Source of the DNA: a virus
Virus record (IMG/VR): IMGVR_UViG_3300027710_000852
Span: 1 to 41,480 of that record
Length of the DNA: 41,480 nucleotides
Direction: 5' to 3' (one strand)
The first letter of the stretch is position 1. The number at the start of each line of letters is the position of its first letter. The position numbers and the translations under genes are program-made. The notes below the pieces were generated by a model. The model had not been told where the DNA came from. It saw only the letters and a list, made by a program, of their open reading frames with translations, and ran no database searches. Positions 1 through 8,177 of the stretch are shown here, one piece after another.

Positions 1-2757
1 ATGATCTACCTTGACATACTGACTGTCATTGCCTAGATATAGATCAGTTGTATTCCCATTTGCAGTTAGGTGTATGTGATCGCCATCCTGTTGTGTGGGG
101 TAAATTGCTAGGGCTTGTCCGGGGCTTGCATTTGCTGGAGCGATAGTCAACCATCCACTACCTGGGCCACCGTTGTCAAAAATAGTACCACCGTTTGGTA
201 ATGTTAATACACCATCTGATGCTAAACTTACCACTGAGGTGCTAGAGGTCAGTTCCCATCCACTGCCGCCGCCAGTAACTTCACTACCATTAACCAATAG
301 TACACCAGCGGTACTAATTGCCAATGTGCTACCATTCATGTTGATAGTTGAACCATCAATGGTTATTTCATCTAAGTATGTGCTAGGCTGCGGAACAACT
401 GCAGGACTAGCATCGACCCATTGACCACTGTAGGCAATGTAAGCACGGCCGTCTAGGGTGTTGAACCATTGTGTGCCTGTTGTTGCTGTAGGAGAAGTAT
501 CACTAACAGTTACTGTTGCTGAACTAACTCCAACAACACCCGTGAATGCTGTAGTTTGAACTGTTAAGTCTGGGAATGTGATACTACCGTCACCGTTAAA
601 CTTCCAATCGTGTCTAACAACGTCTTCAGAATCTGTACGATCAAACGCTCTAATAGTTAGACCACTGCGATTGTTATCCAACCAGTCCATTTTTATCTGT
701 GCTCGTTCCCCACTGCTGGAACCGGAATTAGAATACACACGAATGAGTTCACTACTTGATTCATAGGTTAGATTAATCCAACGCATACTAGTTGTTCCGC
801 TAGAACAATCTTGAATAAATCTACCACCAGCGGTACCTGTTTTAATATCGCCAGGAGCAGTTAAGTTACCAATAGAATCTAATACTACTTCATAACTACC
901 GTTGACTAATCTGTCTGTACTACCGCCACTACCTGTGATATTAACTGTAGTAATATCCCCTATTTTATCAACAGTAACACCTGTTCCAGTAAATGCCATT
1001 GTAGTAACATCTTGTACTTCATAGCCTTCTGGAGTAATAACAGTCAGTGGTGTTCCGCCGCTGAAAACATCTTCGTATTCTGTGTCTTCTGCTTTGATCT
1101 CTACACGGAAAGGAATCTGCTGCCAGTCGCCAGCATTGAAATTATTAATAGCATCTGCAACATTGGTTGCATACATGTTGTTGTTGCGGGCATAGTCTGC
1201 TTCAGCTTTGGTCCAACCACTACCCCCATTGCTAACTTCAATCTCATCAATCTTATTTCCGTCTTTTTGTACAGTATAAGTTGCTGGATTATAATTAGCA
1301 CTTGGATTTTGTCCTGCCAATATCTCATAGCGTGTAGCGTCAATAACTGTAACTGTGCCGGTGATAGTTGGGTTACTGCCCCAATCATCTTCGTCATCAA
1401 CTTCTTCTGCGTAGTAGCCTGTAGCACGAGTAACACCTGGTAAAACTAGTCCACCAGTTGCTGCCTGTGTAATAACATTATCACCGATGTAAACAGATCC
1501 CGGACCAACATACACGTGACGGAATCTCTTTGTAGCACTACCTAAGTCTTGTAGAATATCTGTACTAGGAATTAAATCTCCAGTAAGATTTAATGATACA
1601 GTTAATGTGCCGTTGTACAATGTCGAAGTTGTATCAATTCCGGCCGATCCAGTGTATCCAACATCACCCTGGCTACCTGTATATCCTGCACCTTCTGAAC
1701 CAGTGTAACCAACACTGCCCGTAAAACCAACACTACCTGAATATCCTTGCGGGCCCGCATCACCTGTGCTACCAACATAGCCAACATCACCTTGACTACC
1801 TACGTAACCAACATCACCTTGACTACCAGTGTATCCAGTGTCTCCTTGGCTACCAACATAACCCACATCGCCCTGTGATCCTACATAACCTGTATCACCT
1901 TGACTTCCGTCATAACCTTGTAATCCACGACTTCCAGAGTAGCCAATATCGCCTTTGCTGCCTACATATCCGATATCGCCTTTGCTGCCTACATATCCGT
2001 CAATTCCTCGGCTTCCCACATAACCGTTATCTCCCTGACTGCCTGTGTATCCAGTATCGCCTGTCAGACCAATATTACCCTGTGAGCCTTGACTACCGGT
2101 ATAACCTAGATCGCCTTGCGGACCAACAATGGGACCAATATTTTCCCAAAGCTGTGTTCCTGTATTCCAGAAATAAACATCTCCGTCTGTGGTGTTAATC
2201 CAACCTTGCCCTGCTGTACCAAATCCGACTGTAGATGTTGTTACAGTAGTTGTACTACCAACTAATACTATACTAATACCTTGAGCGCCCGTAAGACCTT
2301 GTAGACCTGGGGTACCTTGTGCACCTTCGCTACCAGTGTAACCTCTGTTACCCTGCTGTCCAGGAGCGCCTTCGCTGCCTACGTAACCAATATCACCTTG
2401 GCTACCTGTATATCCAGTATTGCCTTGGCTACCACTGTAGCCTATTTGGCCATCATTTCCTACTAGACCGCGGTCACCTACGTCGCCTTTGCTACCTGTG
2501 TAACCTTCACTACCTGTGAAACCTAAAGTACCTCGACTACCTGCGTAACCTTGATCGCCCTGACTTCCGGTATAACCTACTCCTCGACTACCGGTATAAC
2601 CTAAGTTACCTCGACTACCGGTAAAACCTGTAATTCCTTGGACTACTGGAGTTTCACCTACCCACTTAACACCATCGTATACATATACTACACCGTTGTC
2701 TCCGGTATAGGTTAGACCTACATATAAGCCTGTGTTTGGAAAATTTAGTATTGCCAT
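1..2757 (-). CDS. Collagen-like phage fibre/virion protein (3' end outside the window)
   Basis: Reading from the ATG at 2757, the frame is open for 919 codons to the window edge, so the C terminus is missing. Residues about 40-372 are collagen-like G-x-x repeats dominated by GYTGSxG, GYVGSxG and GDxG, broken once near residues 150-215 by a globular insert. A short module of the form G-x-x-W-(F/Y)-(N/D)-x-x-x-G-R-x-Y-I occurs near residue 760 and again in the next gene upstream. The rest is beta-rich Gly/Ser/Thr sequence typical of trimeric tail or head fibres. Such repeats form triple helices in phage fibres (family knowledge). It lies 22 nt after the neighbouring fibre gene and is probably transcribed with it. 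Exact virion location is not visible. No stop codon means the length is unknown. Confidence 0.9.
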   Translation of the reverse strand, partial: MAILNFPNTGLYVGLTYTGDNGVVYVYDGVKWVGETPVVQGITGFTGSRGNLGYTGSRGVGYTGSQGDQGYAGSRGTLGFTGSEGYTGSKGDVGDRGLVGNDGQIGYSGSQGNTGYTGSQGDIGYVGSEGAPGQQGNRGYTGSEGAQGTPGLQGLTGAQGISIVLVGSTTTVTTSTVGFGTAGQGWINTTDGDVYFWNTGTQLWENIGPIVGPQGDLGYTGSQGSQGNIGLTGDTGYTGSQGDNGYVGSRGIDGYVGSKGDIGYVGSKGDIGYSGSRGLQGYDGSQGDTGYVGSQGDVGYVGSQGDTGYTGSQGDVGYVGSQGDVGYVGSTGDAGPQGYSGSVGFTGSVGYTGSEGAGYTGSQGDVGYTGSAGIDTTSTLYNGTLTVSLNLTGDLIPSTDILQDLGSATKRFRHVYVGPGSVYIGDNVITQAATGGLVLPGVTRATGYYAEEVDDEDDWGSNPTITGTVTVIDATRYEILAGQNPSANYNPATYTVQKDGNKIDEIEVSNGGSGWTKAEADYARNNNMYATNVADAINNFNAGDWQQIPFRVEIKAEDTEYEDVFSGGTPLTVITPEGYEVQDVTTMAFTGTGVTVDKIGDITTVNITGSGGSTDRLVNGSYEVVLDSIGNLTAPGDIKTGTAGGRFIQDCSSGTTSMRWINLTYESSSELIRVYSNSGSSSGERAQIKMDWLDNNRSGLTIRAFDRTDSEDVVRHDWKFNGDGSITFPDLTVQTTAFTGVVGVSSATVTVSDTSPTATTGTQWFNTLDGRAYIAYSGQWVDASPAVVPQPSTYLDEITIDGSTINMNGSTLAISTAGVLLVNGSEVTGGGSGWELTSSTSVVSLASDGVLTLPNGGTIFDNGGPGSGWLTIAPANASPGQALAIYPTQQDGDHIHLTANGNTTDLYLGNDSQYVKVDH
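1640..2640 (-). repeat. Collagen-like coding repeat tract (GxxGYTGS units)
   Basis: Degenerate 9-18 bp coding repeats specify G-Y-(T/V/S)-G-S-(Q/R/K/E)-G-D in tandem, separated by one non-repeat segment around 2100-2310. The units vary at third positions, so protein sequence is conserved more than DNA. Nearly identical pairs occur (for example around 1945-1990), where recombination or slippage could change the repeat number. Confidence 0.9.
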
Positions 2758-2779
2758 TTATTGTATATTCCCGATTATG

Positions 2780-4753
2780 TTAAAAAGTTACGCCAGCAAA
2801 TTTTAGCCAGCTGTTAGTTGCTACACAGACATACATACTAGTGCTGTCTACTGCAATCTGTCCTTTTATGCCAGTTGATGTACTTGCCGCAGGAACACTC
2901 TCTGTTAATAGTATCGAAGCATAGGTTGCTGTAGTTGATCTTGCCACAGTTCCTGTGCTAGTAATCGCATTCCATGGAGTCTTTTGCCATATTGCTCCCG
3001 GAGTAGGATCAGTCATTGTAAAGACTGTGCCTGTAGACAAACTATAGAAACCGTTACCAAAACCGCTTACATCAACTGACCATGTATTAGTAGGATATCC
3101 ATTATCAACTACTCCTGTGATGGTCCAGGTGGCAAAGGCAGCAGATACAGTCCAGCCAATTTCTGGAGTAATTGCTCCTTTGGTAAAATGCAAAGTTGCT
3201 GTAGGATTAGTAAATTCTTCTAACTGTGACAACAGAATAACATTAGTTGCCGAAGTATATGTATTTGAACAATAATAAAAATACGAACTGTCAAAAGCAA
3301 TATCACCTACGGCATTGGTGCTTGTACCTGATAATGATGTAGGAGCCGCAACCACTCTTAAATTACCTAGGCGACCAGCAGTAGTAGCAGTTGTAGCACT
3401 GATAGCACTTGCAACCAGTGTGTTTGTGTTAAAATTTGAAGTGTAATTTAAAGACGTTGTCAATTCTTGTGTTACTGGGTTATAGTTAACAACAAAGTTT
3501 GTTGCTGTGTAAGTATCATCTCGACGTAGGGGAGATTTTAAAGTACCATCTATGGATAAACTTACAGTCCAAGTTCCATTAACTAATGTAGATGTTGATT
3601 CTATGCCCGAGCCGCCAGCGCCGCTACCAGTATAACCAACTGCACCAGCGCTACCAGTATAACCAGTACTACCTGTATACCCTGCACCAGTACTACCTGT
3701 ATAACCAACAGCACTAGGATTAGTGTCAATCCAAGAATCATCATAGTATATGTAAGTACGGCCGCCTACGTCATCATACCATAATGTGCCTGTGCTTACA
3801 CCAGTAGGGGAATTGCTACTTACAGTTACTAATGAATTTGTTTGTATTGGGGCGCCATTAACTGTTAGTTGATTATTAGAAATACCTAATGCAACTCCTC
3901 CTAAATAGATTGTACTAGTGCCTACATACAAACTACGCCATTGTTTATTTGCACTACCTAAATCATATGTGTTGTTATTACTTGGAATTAAATTTGTAGA
4001 AACAACTATCGAACTTGTTGTTGTAGATAAATGACTTAGTTTATCAATTTTCCATGTGCTTGAACTACTAAGTTCAGCACCAAAAGTAAGAGTAGTTCCG
4101 TTATCCGTTCCAATCTGATATCTAGCCGGCACATGGCCAACAGTTGAAAGAGGACCATCAACTGTTACAGTTACTAAAGCCGCAGAAGCTAGTCCGTTAT
4201 TATAACCAGCAAAAACAATATCAACAATCTCATCCCCGTTTTGTACGTTAGTAGGTGCCTCATGGTTTCCACGAGTTCTATAATATGTGAAATTTGAAGC
4301 TTCTGCCGAACTATGATGTTGAGAGTAATTAAATCCACCAATTGGATTTGTAGTGTGGACATTTCTTACTACTGAAAATACTGGTGATATCCCAGCTTCT
4401 CCAACTTGTAAAACTGGAAAAGTTGCTGTAGTAGAAGGAGTATAAGTAACGGAGGGAAACGCAGATAAAGTTGTTCCAGATGCGGCATAATAGGCTAATC
4501 TATTCTGAAGTCCGGTAGTAATATTGGCAGAAGAGCCAGTGTATCCAGTAAGGCCCGCAGACCCAGTAAAGCCAGTAGCACCACGTGACCCTGTATAACC
4601 TCGACTTCCTGTGTATCCATCGCCTGCCCCACCACCAAAACTAGCAGTACTCAAATAAGCAAAGTTATTGTTAACCTTGATGAAGGCAGATCTTAGGCTA
4701 TCACCGTTGCCGGCATTTGCACTCGATCCTGTGTTAATATATTGAATAGCCAT
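2780..4753 (-). CDS. Collagen-like phage fibre protein, 657 aa
   Basis: The N-terminal 37 residues carry the motif GNGDSLRSAFIKVNNNF, a short domain I recognise at the start of many marine phage fibre and structural proteins. Two short collagen-like tracts follow, at about residues 44-76 and 348-383, both built on GYTGS. The module GTLWYDDVGGRTYIYY near residue 320 is shared with the larger fibre downstream. The remainder is Thr/Ser/Gly-rich beta sequence, suggesting a trimeric fibre shaft and tip. Its start overlaps the stop of the upstream 97-aa gene by one base (TAATG), so translation is probably coupled. It may attach to the same virion site as its neighbour (inference). Confidence 0.9.
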   Translation of the reverse strand: MAIQYINTGSSANAGNGDSLRSAFIKVNNNFAYLSTASFGGGAGDGYTGSRGYTGSRGATGFTGSAGLTGYTGSSANITTGLQNRLAYYAASGTTLSAFPSVTYTPSTTATFPVLQVGEAGISPVFSVVRNVHTTNPIGGFNYSQHHSSAEASNFTYYRTRGNHEAPTNVQNGDEIVDIVFAGYNNGLASAALVTVTVDGPLSTVGHVPARYQIGTDNGTTLTFGAELSSSSTWKIDKLSHLSTTTSSIVVSTNLIPSNNNTYDLGSANKQWRSLYVGTSTIYLGGVALGISNNQLTVNGAPIQTNSLVTVSSNSPTGVSTGTLWYDDVGGRTYIYYDDSWIDTNPSAVGYTGSTGAGYTGSTGYTGSAGAVGYTGSGAGGSGIESTSTLVNGTWTVSLSIDGTLKSPLRRDDTYTATNFVVNYNPVTQELTTSLNYTSNFNTNTLVASAISATTATTAGRLGNLRVVAAPTSLSGTSTNAVGDIAFDSSYFYYCSNTYTSATNVILLSQLEEFTNPTATLHFTKGAITPEIGWTVSAAFATWTITGVVDNGYPTNTWSVDVSGFGNGFYSLSTGTVFTMTDPTPGAIWQKTPWNAITSTGTVARSTTATYASILLTESVPAASTSTGIKGQIAVDSTSMYVCVATNSWLKFAGVTF

Positions 4754-5046
4754 TATCTAATTCCCGCCAATTTTTTAATTGATTCTAATTCTTGTCCTTG
4801 TTGAGCACTGGCAATCTTTTCATATTGATCCATGGTAAGAATCCCCATATTCTTTATAGCCAATATACGTTCTACTAAATCGTGTAGATCCTTGTCTGTT
4901 TTAATATCTTCACGGACTAATTCTAGTACACGGATTAACAAAGGAATATCAAGAGAAACAAAGTCCTGTTTGTCCTGCATTTCTTTGGCATTTAAGGGGC
5001 TTGCTGGGTTAACAATGCCGGAATGGATATTGGTAGAATGGCTCAT
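4753..5046 (-). CDS. Small conserved-looking phage protein, 97 aa
   Basis: I do not recognise a named family. The protein is hydrophilic and probably helical, with a central segment VSLDIPLLIRVLELVREDI followed by charged helices (DKDLHDLVERILAI). Its stop overlaps the start of the 657-aa fibre gene by one base, a layout seen for fibre-associated or chaperone-like partners, but that role is inference. A palindrome with a TATAAT-like core lies 13-33 nt upstream of its start and could carry its promoter. Confidence 0.8.
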   Translation of the reverse strand: MSHSTNIHSGIVNPASPLNAKEMQDKQDFVSLDIPLLIRVLELVREDIKTDKDLHDLVERILAIKNMGILTMDQYEKIASAQQGQELESIKKLAGIR

Positions 5047-5058
5047 GACACTATTTAG

Positions 5059-5079
5059 TTTGGATTTTTATAATCCAAA
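5059..5079. promoter_or_regulatory. 8-bp inverted repeat overlapping a -10 box
   Basis: TTTGGATT, a 5-nt centre, then AATCCAAA form a perfect 8-bp dyad in the gap between the minus-strand 97-aa gene and the plus-strand zinc-ribbon gene. The centre contains TATAAT (5069-5074). With ATGACA at 5045-5050 and an 18-bp spacer this gives a plausible plus-strand promoter. A dyad over the -10 is a typical operator position, so a repressor site for either divergent gene is possible. Confidence 0.5.
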
Positions 5080-5091
5080 CGTAAATAATCA

Positions 5092-5379
5092 ATGTTCTTG
5101 GAAACAAAAAAAATCTCCGTTCAATACTCTAGAAAGAGTAGTCTAGGGGTTGAACACCCCTACTTGAGAACCAAGACCGTAGCAATACTTAAATGTAATT
5201 CTTGTTTGTCTATATTTGAGCGCGATTTAGGTAAAATGGATCATCGTAGGGTCAGTGAAGAATACCAGCATGTCTGCTCAAAATGTAATCCAAAACAGTT
5301 TGCTCAGGCTTGTGGAGTAGAAAATCGCAGATTATGGAATTTACCTGTGGACAGTGATTTAAAAATAAACAAGTTATGA
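5092..5379 (+). CDS. Zinc-ribbon-like small protein, 95 aa
   Basis: Two CxxC knuckles (CNSC and CSKC) about 25 residues apart suggest a zinc ribbon. The C-terminal half (QFAQACGVENRRLWNLPVD) looks like a short conserved phage protein family that I cannot name. The start is uncertain. The ATG used has no Shine-Dalgarno and sits only about 11 nt after the predicted transcription start. A TTG at 5164 would give 71 aa and still keep both knuckles. Two hairpins (5125-5140 and 5144-5162) lie just before that TTG, which suits a 5' untranslated region better than coding sequence. A DNA-, RNA- or protein-binding role is inference. Confidence 0.65.
   Translation: MFLETKKISVQYSRKSSLGVEHPYLRTKTVAILKCNSCLSIFERDLGKMDHRRVSEEYQHVCSKCNPKQFAQACGVENRRLWNLPVDSDLKINKL
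5125..5162 (+). other. Two adjacent small hairpins
   Basis: TACTCT-AGAA-AGAGTA (6 bp) is followed after 3 nt by TAGGGGT-TGAAC-ACCCCTA (7 bp). Either they lie inside the coding sequence of the zinc-ribbon gene or, if that gene begins at TTG 5164, they form its leader and end one base before the start codon. A regulatory leader is possible. Confidence 0.45.
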
Positions 5380-5381
5380 TA

Positions 5382-5410
5382 TTGACTTTTCTGGTATTAT
5401 ATGCTACAAT
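5382..5410 (+). promoter_or_regulatory. sigma70-type promoter for the HNH gene
   Basis: TTGACT and TACAAT are separated by 17 bp. The predicted start (about 5417) falls at an ATG followed after two codons by TAA, so the transcript begins with a three-codon mini-ORF ahead of the real start. The spacer contains TGGTA, as do the early promoters on the right side of the window, but not their full palindrome. Confidence 0.65.
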
Positions 5411-5443
5411 AAATACTATGGAACAATAATCAGCAGTATAAAC

Positions 5444-5953
5444 ATGTCAACTTTAATGCTAAACGCAGACGGAGCACCAATCTCCTATCTGCCATTATCA
5501 ACAATCCCCTGGGAAGATGCTATCAAATATTTGGTGCTTGATAAAGCCACACCTTTGGAATTTTACGAAGATTGGATTGTGCATAGTGCAAATTGGGAAA
5601 CACCTGTGCCCAGCGTTATGATCCTAAAGGAATACGAAAAACGTAAGACCAGTATTCGATTTTCCAAACATAATGTATTCCTTCGCGACGGATACATCTG
5701 CCAATACTGCGGTGATGATGTCAACAAGAAAACTGCTACATTAGATCACGTGTTGCCAGTGAGTCACGGTGGTAAGACTACCTTTGAAAATACTGTGTGT
5801 GCCTGTTCTGATTGTAATGCCAGTAAAGGTAACAACAAGAAGATTGTACCCAAGGCCAAACCTTACAAGCCTAACTACTTCCAGTTAGTTGAAAAGCGCA
5901 AGAAATTAAGTTGGGATTACCAACATCCAAGTTGGAAACAATACTTAGAATAA
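5444..5953 (+). CDS. HNH endonuclease, 169 aa
   Basis: The C-terminal half is a clear HNH domain: zinc knuckle C86-x-x-C89, catalytic DH at 101-102 in the context TLDHVLPVSHGG, conserved N116 (FENTV), and second knuckle C121-x-x-C124-N. The first 65 residues (IPWEDAIKYLVLDKATPLEFY) form the N-terminal extension typical of the McrA-like/HNH-5 group of free-standing phage and bacterial nucleases. It may act in homing, packaging or defence; the sequence does not decide. There is no Shine-Dalgarno, but a good promoter lies 34 nt upstream and a terminator follows directly. Confidence 0.92.
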   Translation: MSTLMLNADGAPISYLPLSTIPWEDAIKYLVLDKATPLEFYEDWIVHSANWETPVPSVMILKEYEKRKTSIRFSKHNVFLRDGYICQYCGDDVNKKTATLDHVLPVSHGGKTTFENTVCACSDCNASKGNNKKIVPKAKPYKPNYFQLVEKRKKLSWDYQHPSWKQYLE

Positions 5954-5979
5954 AAAGCCCTGAAAAGGGCTTTTATTTT
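5953..5979. terminator. Rho-independent terminator, usable in both directions
   Basis: AAAAGCCC, a TGAAAA loop and GGGCTTTT form an 8-bp stem flanked by A and T runs on the two sides. It ends the plus-strand HNH gene and overlaps the last codons of the convergent IF-1 gene, so it can stop both transcripts. Confidence 0.85.
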
Positions 5980-6191
5980 GAACGGTAAACAATACGACAC
6001 TTGGTTAGGTCGTAGGGGCTCATTTCTACTTTAACACGATCCCCTTGCAGGATTGTTATTCTATTTTGGCGCATCTTGCCCGAGATGTGTCCTAACACTG
6101 TAGAGCCTTGCTCTAATACTACCCTAAACATTGCGTTGGGTAATACTTCTTCAACCTTGCCTTCAAGGCTGATTACGTCTTCTTTAGCCAC
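5973..6191 (-). CDS. infA: Translation initiation factor IF-1
   Basis: This is a full-length 72-aa IF-1 with an OB fold. It begins [20 protein letters not shown] and keeps the family signatures [20 protein letters not shown] and [14 protein letters not shown], closely resembling bacterial IF-1. IF-1 binds the A site of the 30S subunit and helps IF-2 and IF-3 select the initiator tRNA. It starts with GTG, preceded by GGAGAAAC at suitable spacing, and lies 2 nt after the stop of the 80-aa gene, so it is probably expressed from the ligase operon. A phage copy could raise or bias initiation on phage messages (inference); many phage genes here have weak or no Shine-Dalgarno. Confidence 0.95.
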   Translation of the reverse strand: MAKEDVISLEGKVEEVLPNAMFRVVLEQGSTVLGHISGKMRQNRITILQGDRVKVEMSPYDLTKCRIVYRSK

Positions 6192-6193
6192 GA

Positions 6194-6436
6194 TTAAACT
6201 GTTTCTCCTTTTAAGCCTTTTACTACGAGATCCTTAGCTCGTTGATTAAGATCAGCTTCTTCAGCTTCACATAATTTTGCACCTATCAAATTCATATATT
6301 CGAGGAGTGCCGCTTTTCCTTCTTCGGTGAAGTGGCAATAATTACTACCTACTGAACTGAAGTAGTAGTATTTACGGTTTTTCATTAATTCGGAGAGACC
6401 TCCGAACATAACTTCTTTAATTGCATCTTTATGCAT
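6194..6436 (-). CDS. Hypothetical protein, 80 aa
   Basis: I do not recognise it. A longer in-frame reading exists but overlaps the ligase gene extensively; the ATG at 6436 sits 1 nt after the ligase stop, so I take that start. The product is charged and helical ([19 protein letters not shown]), with a short aromatic patch (KYYYFSS) and a C terminus rich in Glu and Lys. It sits between DNA ligase and IF-1 in one operon, with no visible catalytic motif. Confidence 0.7.
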   Translation of the reverse strand: MHKDAIKEVMFGGLSELMKNRKYYYFSSVGSNYCHFTEEGKAALLEYMNLIGAKLCEAEEADLNQRAKDLVVKGLKGETV

Positions 6437-6437
6437 T

Positions 6438-7736
6438 TTAGATTTTTTCACCTGCTTTAAAGCCACGGAACCGGAGAAATCGGGGGAACCGTAGACTCCA
6501 CACGTCTTCGCTATCTTGACTCCGAGTCGCCGCATCTGCTCGGACTTCCACAATCTGACCCATGAGTGCATCTTGGTCTGCCCAAAATTCATCACGCTGT
6601 TCGTCAGTAAGGCCTGAACCAACATTAACACGGATCTTTTTACCATCGTCTTCACCTTCGCAGATAATTGCACCAAGTCTTCCAAGATTTTTACCCGTGC
6701 CTTCTTCAACGGCTACAACGGCTAAACTAACTTCGATAAATGGCTTTTGTTTGAGCCAAGATACGTGACGCTTACACACATATTCAGCATCTACATCTTT
6801 GATCATAATGCCTTCGAAGCCTGCTTCAATAGCATCTTTATTATATTGTTTGAACTGCATCTCACCAACACCAGTGTCCAGATCAATTTCAATCTGTGGG
6901 ATAAGATCAATACTGCCAACTTTTTCAAAGGTAGCCTTCATACTGCGGAGAAGGTTGCTTCGGCGCTTTTGTCCGAGAACGCTTTTACCCTTTTGGAATT
7001 CGCTGAGTGGCAAGATGTCAAACAACATTAAACGAGCATCTTCACTTTGAACATCACTCTTACGATGCACCTGCTTCATCAGTGCTTGGAAACTTGAACT
7101 AACCATTTCTCCGTCCAGGACTAGGCTACGTTCAAACAGTTCAATGTTTGCTTCCAAGGCTGCGGTGATATGCCCAAAGTTTTCCAGAAGTTTTCCGTTT
7201 CGGCTGTACATACTTGCAGTCTTGTTTTCTGCATTGATAATTGTGATAACACGAACTCCGTCAAGTTTCGGCTCAAGCAGTTTCTTACCTGTGATTTTCT
7301 TTTCGTGATTAGCACCATCATGTGCTAACATACATTCAAATACCGGGACGGCATTCTTTTTAACTTTGTTGATTGTTTTCTCTGATACACCGCAACGAAG
7401 ATCCTTGATAAGGATTCGACGATACCAATCGTTCCATTGACGTTGTGTGCTTGCAGATAATGCGAGTTCAATAGCATCTCGAGCATCGTGGCCAGTAAGC
7501 TGTCGAGTATACAACAAATGGCAGAGTTCTTTAAATGCTTCCCAGGGCAAGCCCTGTCCATCAGGACCACCATGACTAGGAACTTTCTTAACACCAAACG
7601 TGTAGAGATTGTCCAGGGCCATACGCATACCTTCAAACAATTCTACGTTGTCAATTTCTGCTTCTAGTATTGCTTCTTTGTTTAGGCGACTAGGGTGGTC
7701 TTCCAAACTGGAAATAACTCGATAACAATCAGTCAT
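6438..7736 (-). CDS. ATP-dependent DNA ligase (T4 gp30-like), 432 aa
   Basis: It seals nicks in duplex DNA using ATP, acting in phage replication and repair. The nucleotidyltransferase motifs are in order: motif I EPKLDGVR with adenylated Lys157, motif III LVLDGEM near residue 206, motif IV EGIMIKD near 310, and motif V WLKQKP. An OB-fold domain follows and ends with DVWSLRFPRFLRFRGF. An N-terminal helical domain of about 145 residues precedes motif I, as in the T4 ligase. A strong promoter lies 32 nt upstream. No Shine-Dalgarno precedes the ATG; the leader instead has a C/T-rich tract. It heads an operon with the 80-aa protein and IF-1. Confidence 0.95.
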   Translation of the reverse strand: MTDCYRVISSLEDHPSRLNKEAILEAEIDNVELFEGMRMALDNLYTFGVKKVPSHGGPDGQGLPWEAFKELCHLLYTRQLTGHDARDAIELALSASTQRQWNDWYRRILIKDLRCGVSEKTINKVKKNAVPVFECMLAHDGANHEKKITGKKLLEPKLDGVRVITIINAENKTASMYSRNGKLLENFGHITAALEANIELFERSLVLDGEMVSSSFQALMKQVHRKSDVQSEDARLMLFDILPLSEFQKGKSVLGQKRRSNLLRSMKATFEKVGSIDLIPQIEIDLDTGVGEMQFKQYNKDAIEAGFEGIMIKDVDAEYVCKRHVSWLKQKPFIEVSLAVVAVEEGTGKNLGRLGAIICEGEDDGKKIRVNVGSGLTDEQRDEFWADQDALMGQIVEVRADAATRSQDSEDVWSLRFPRFLRFRGFKAGEKI

Positions 7737-7767
7737 ATTAAAAGGGGAGTTGGTTGAACATACAACA

Positions 7768-7796
7768 ATTATACATTCATTTTAGCAGATTGTCAA
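7768..7796 (-). promoter_or_regulatory. sigma70-type promoter for the ligase operon
   Basis: On the minus strand TTGACA and TATAAT are spaced by 17 bp, full consensus at both boxes. A TGGTAAAA element lies 6 nt upstream of the -35 (7803-7810), the same octamer found in the right-hand promoter array and near the SleB gene. Confidence 0.85.
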
Positions 7797-7813
7797 CTGA
7801 ATTTTTACCATTT

Positions 7814-8137
7814 TTAAACGGAGAAACTACTGCCGCAACCGCAAGTGGATTGGGCATTTGGATTTTTTATGGAAAAGCTAGATCCCTGTAGATCTTCTTT
7901 ATAATCAATCTCAGCACCTTGTAGATATTGCATACTCATAGCATCTACTATAACTCTAAATTCCCCAATTGGGAACTCAAAATCATCTTCGTTGAGTTCT
8001 TCATCAAAGGTAAATCCGTAGCTAAATCCACTACAGCCGCCGCCCTGCACAAAGGTTCTTAGGGCAAGTTTTGGATTGTTTTCCTCCATTAGAAGGTCTG
8101 TAATCTTTGTTTTAGCATTTGATGTTATATTGATCAT
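7814..8137 (-). CDS. A-type Fe-S cluster carrier (IscA/ErpA/HesB family), 107 aa
   Basis: The protein has the three family cysteines at C35 ([12 protein letters not shown]), C99 and C101 ([10 protein letters not shown]), full family length and the expected fold pattern. A-type carriers accept [2Fe-2S] or [4Fe-4S] clusters from scaffold proteins and pass them to target enzymes. I chose the ATG at 8137 because extra upstream codons lack homology and run into the divergent gene. The phage encodes three radical SAM enzymes, each needing at least one [4Fe-4S] cluster, so this carrier may help mature them (inference). The family is known as an auxiliary gene in marine phages. Confidence 0.92.
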   Translation of the reverse strand: MINITSNAKTKITDLLMEENNPKLALRTFVQGGGCSGFSYGFTFDEELNEDDFEFPIGEFRVIVDAMSMQYLQGAEIDYKEDLQGSSFSIKNPNAQSTCGCGSSFSV

Positions 8138-8157
8138 ACTACTATTTACACTATAAA
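8130..8157 (+). promoter_or_regulatory. Probable promoter for the Cys-rich mini-gene operon
   Basis: TTGATC and TATAAA are separated by 16 bp, and a Shine-Dalgarno AGGAG follows before the ATG at 8178. The -35 overlaps the start codon of the divergent Fe-S carrier gene, so the two genes may influence each other's expression. Confidence 0.5.
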
Positions 8158-8177
8158 TATCCAAGCAGGAGAAAAAC

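Noticed and set aside
1012-1443. Long readings on both strands within the fibre gene
   Set aside because: They are off-frame shadows of the collagen-like fibre reading, which is continuous, repeat-bearing and open through the window edge.
1640-2640. Regular repeats resembling a CRISPR array
   Set aside because: Repeats are short, adjacent, degenerate and in frame as GYTGS codons; no constant repeat with unique spacers.
6437-6709. Long N-terminal extension of the 80-aa gene
   Set aside because: It lies antiphase inside the conserved ligase C terminus; a start right after the ligase stop is more likely.
5973-8137. IF-1, ligase and Fe-S carrier as evidence for a bacterial chromosome
   Set aside because: The ligase is of the ATP-dependent phage type, neighbours are phage genes, and no ribosomal or metabolic operon context is present.
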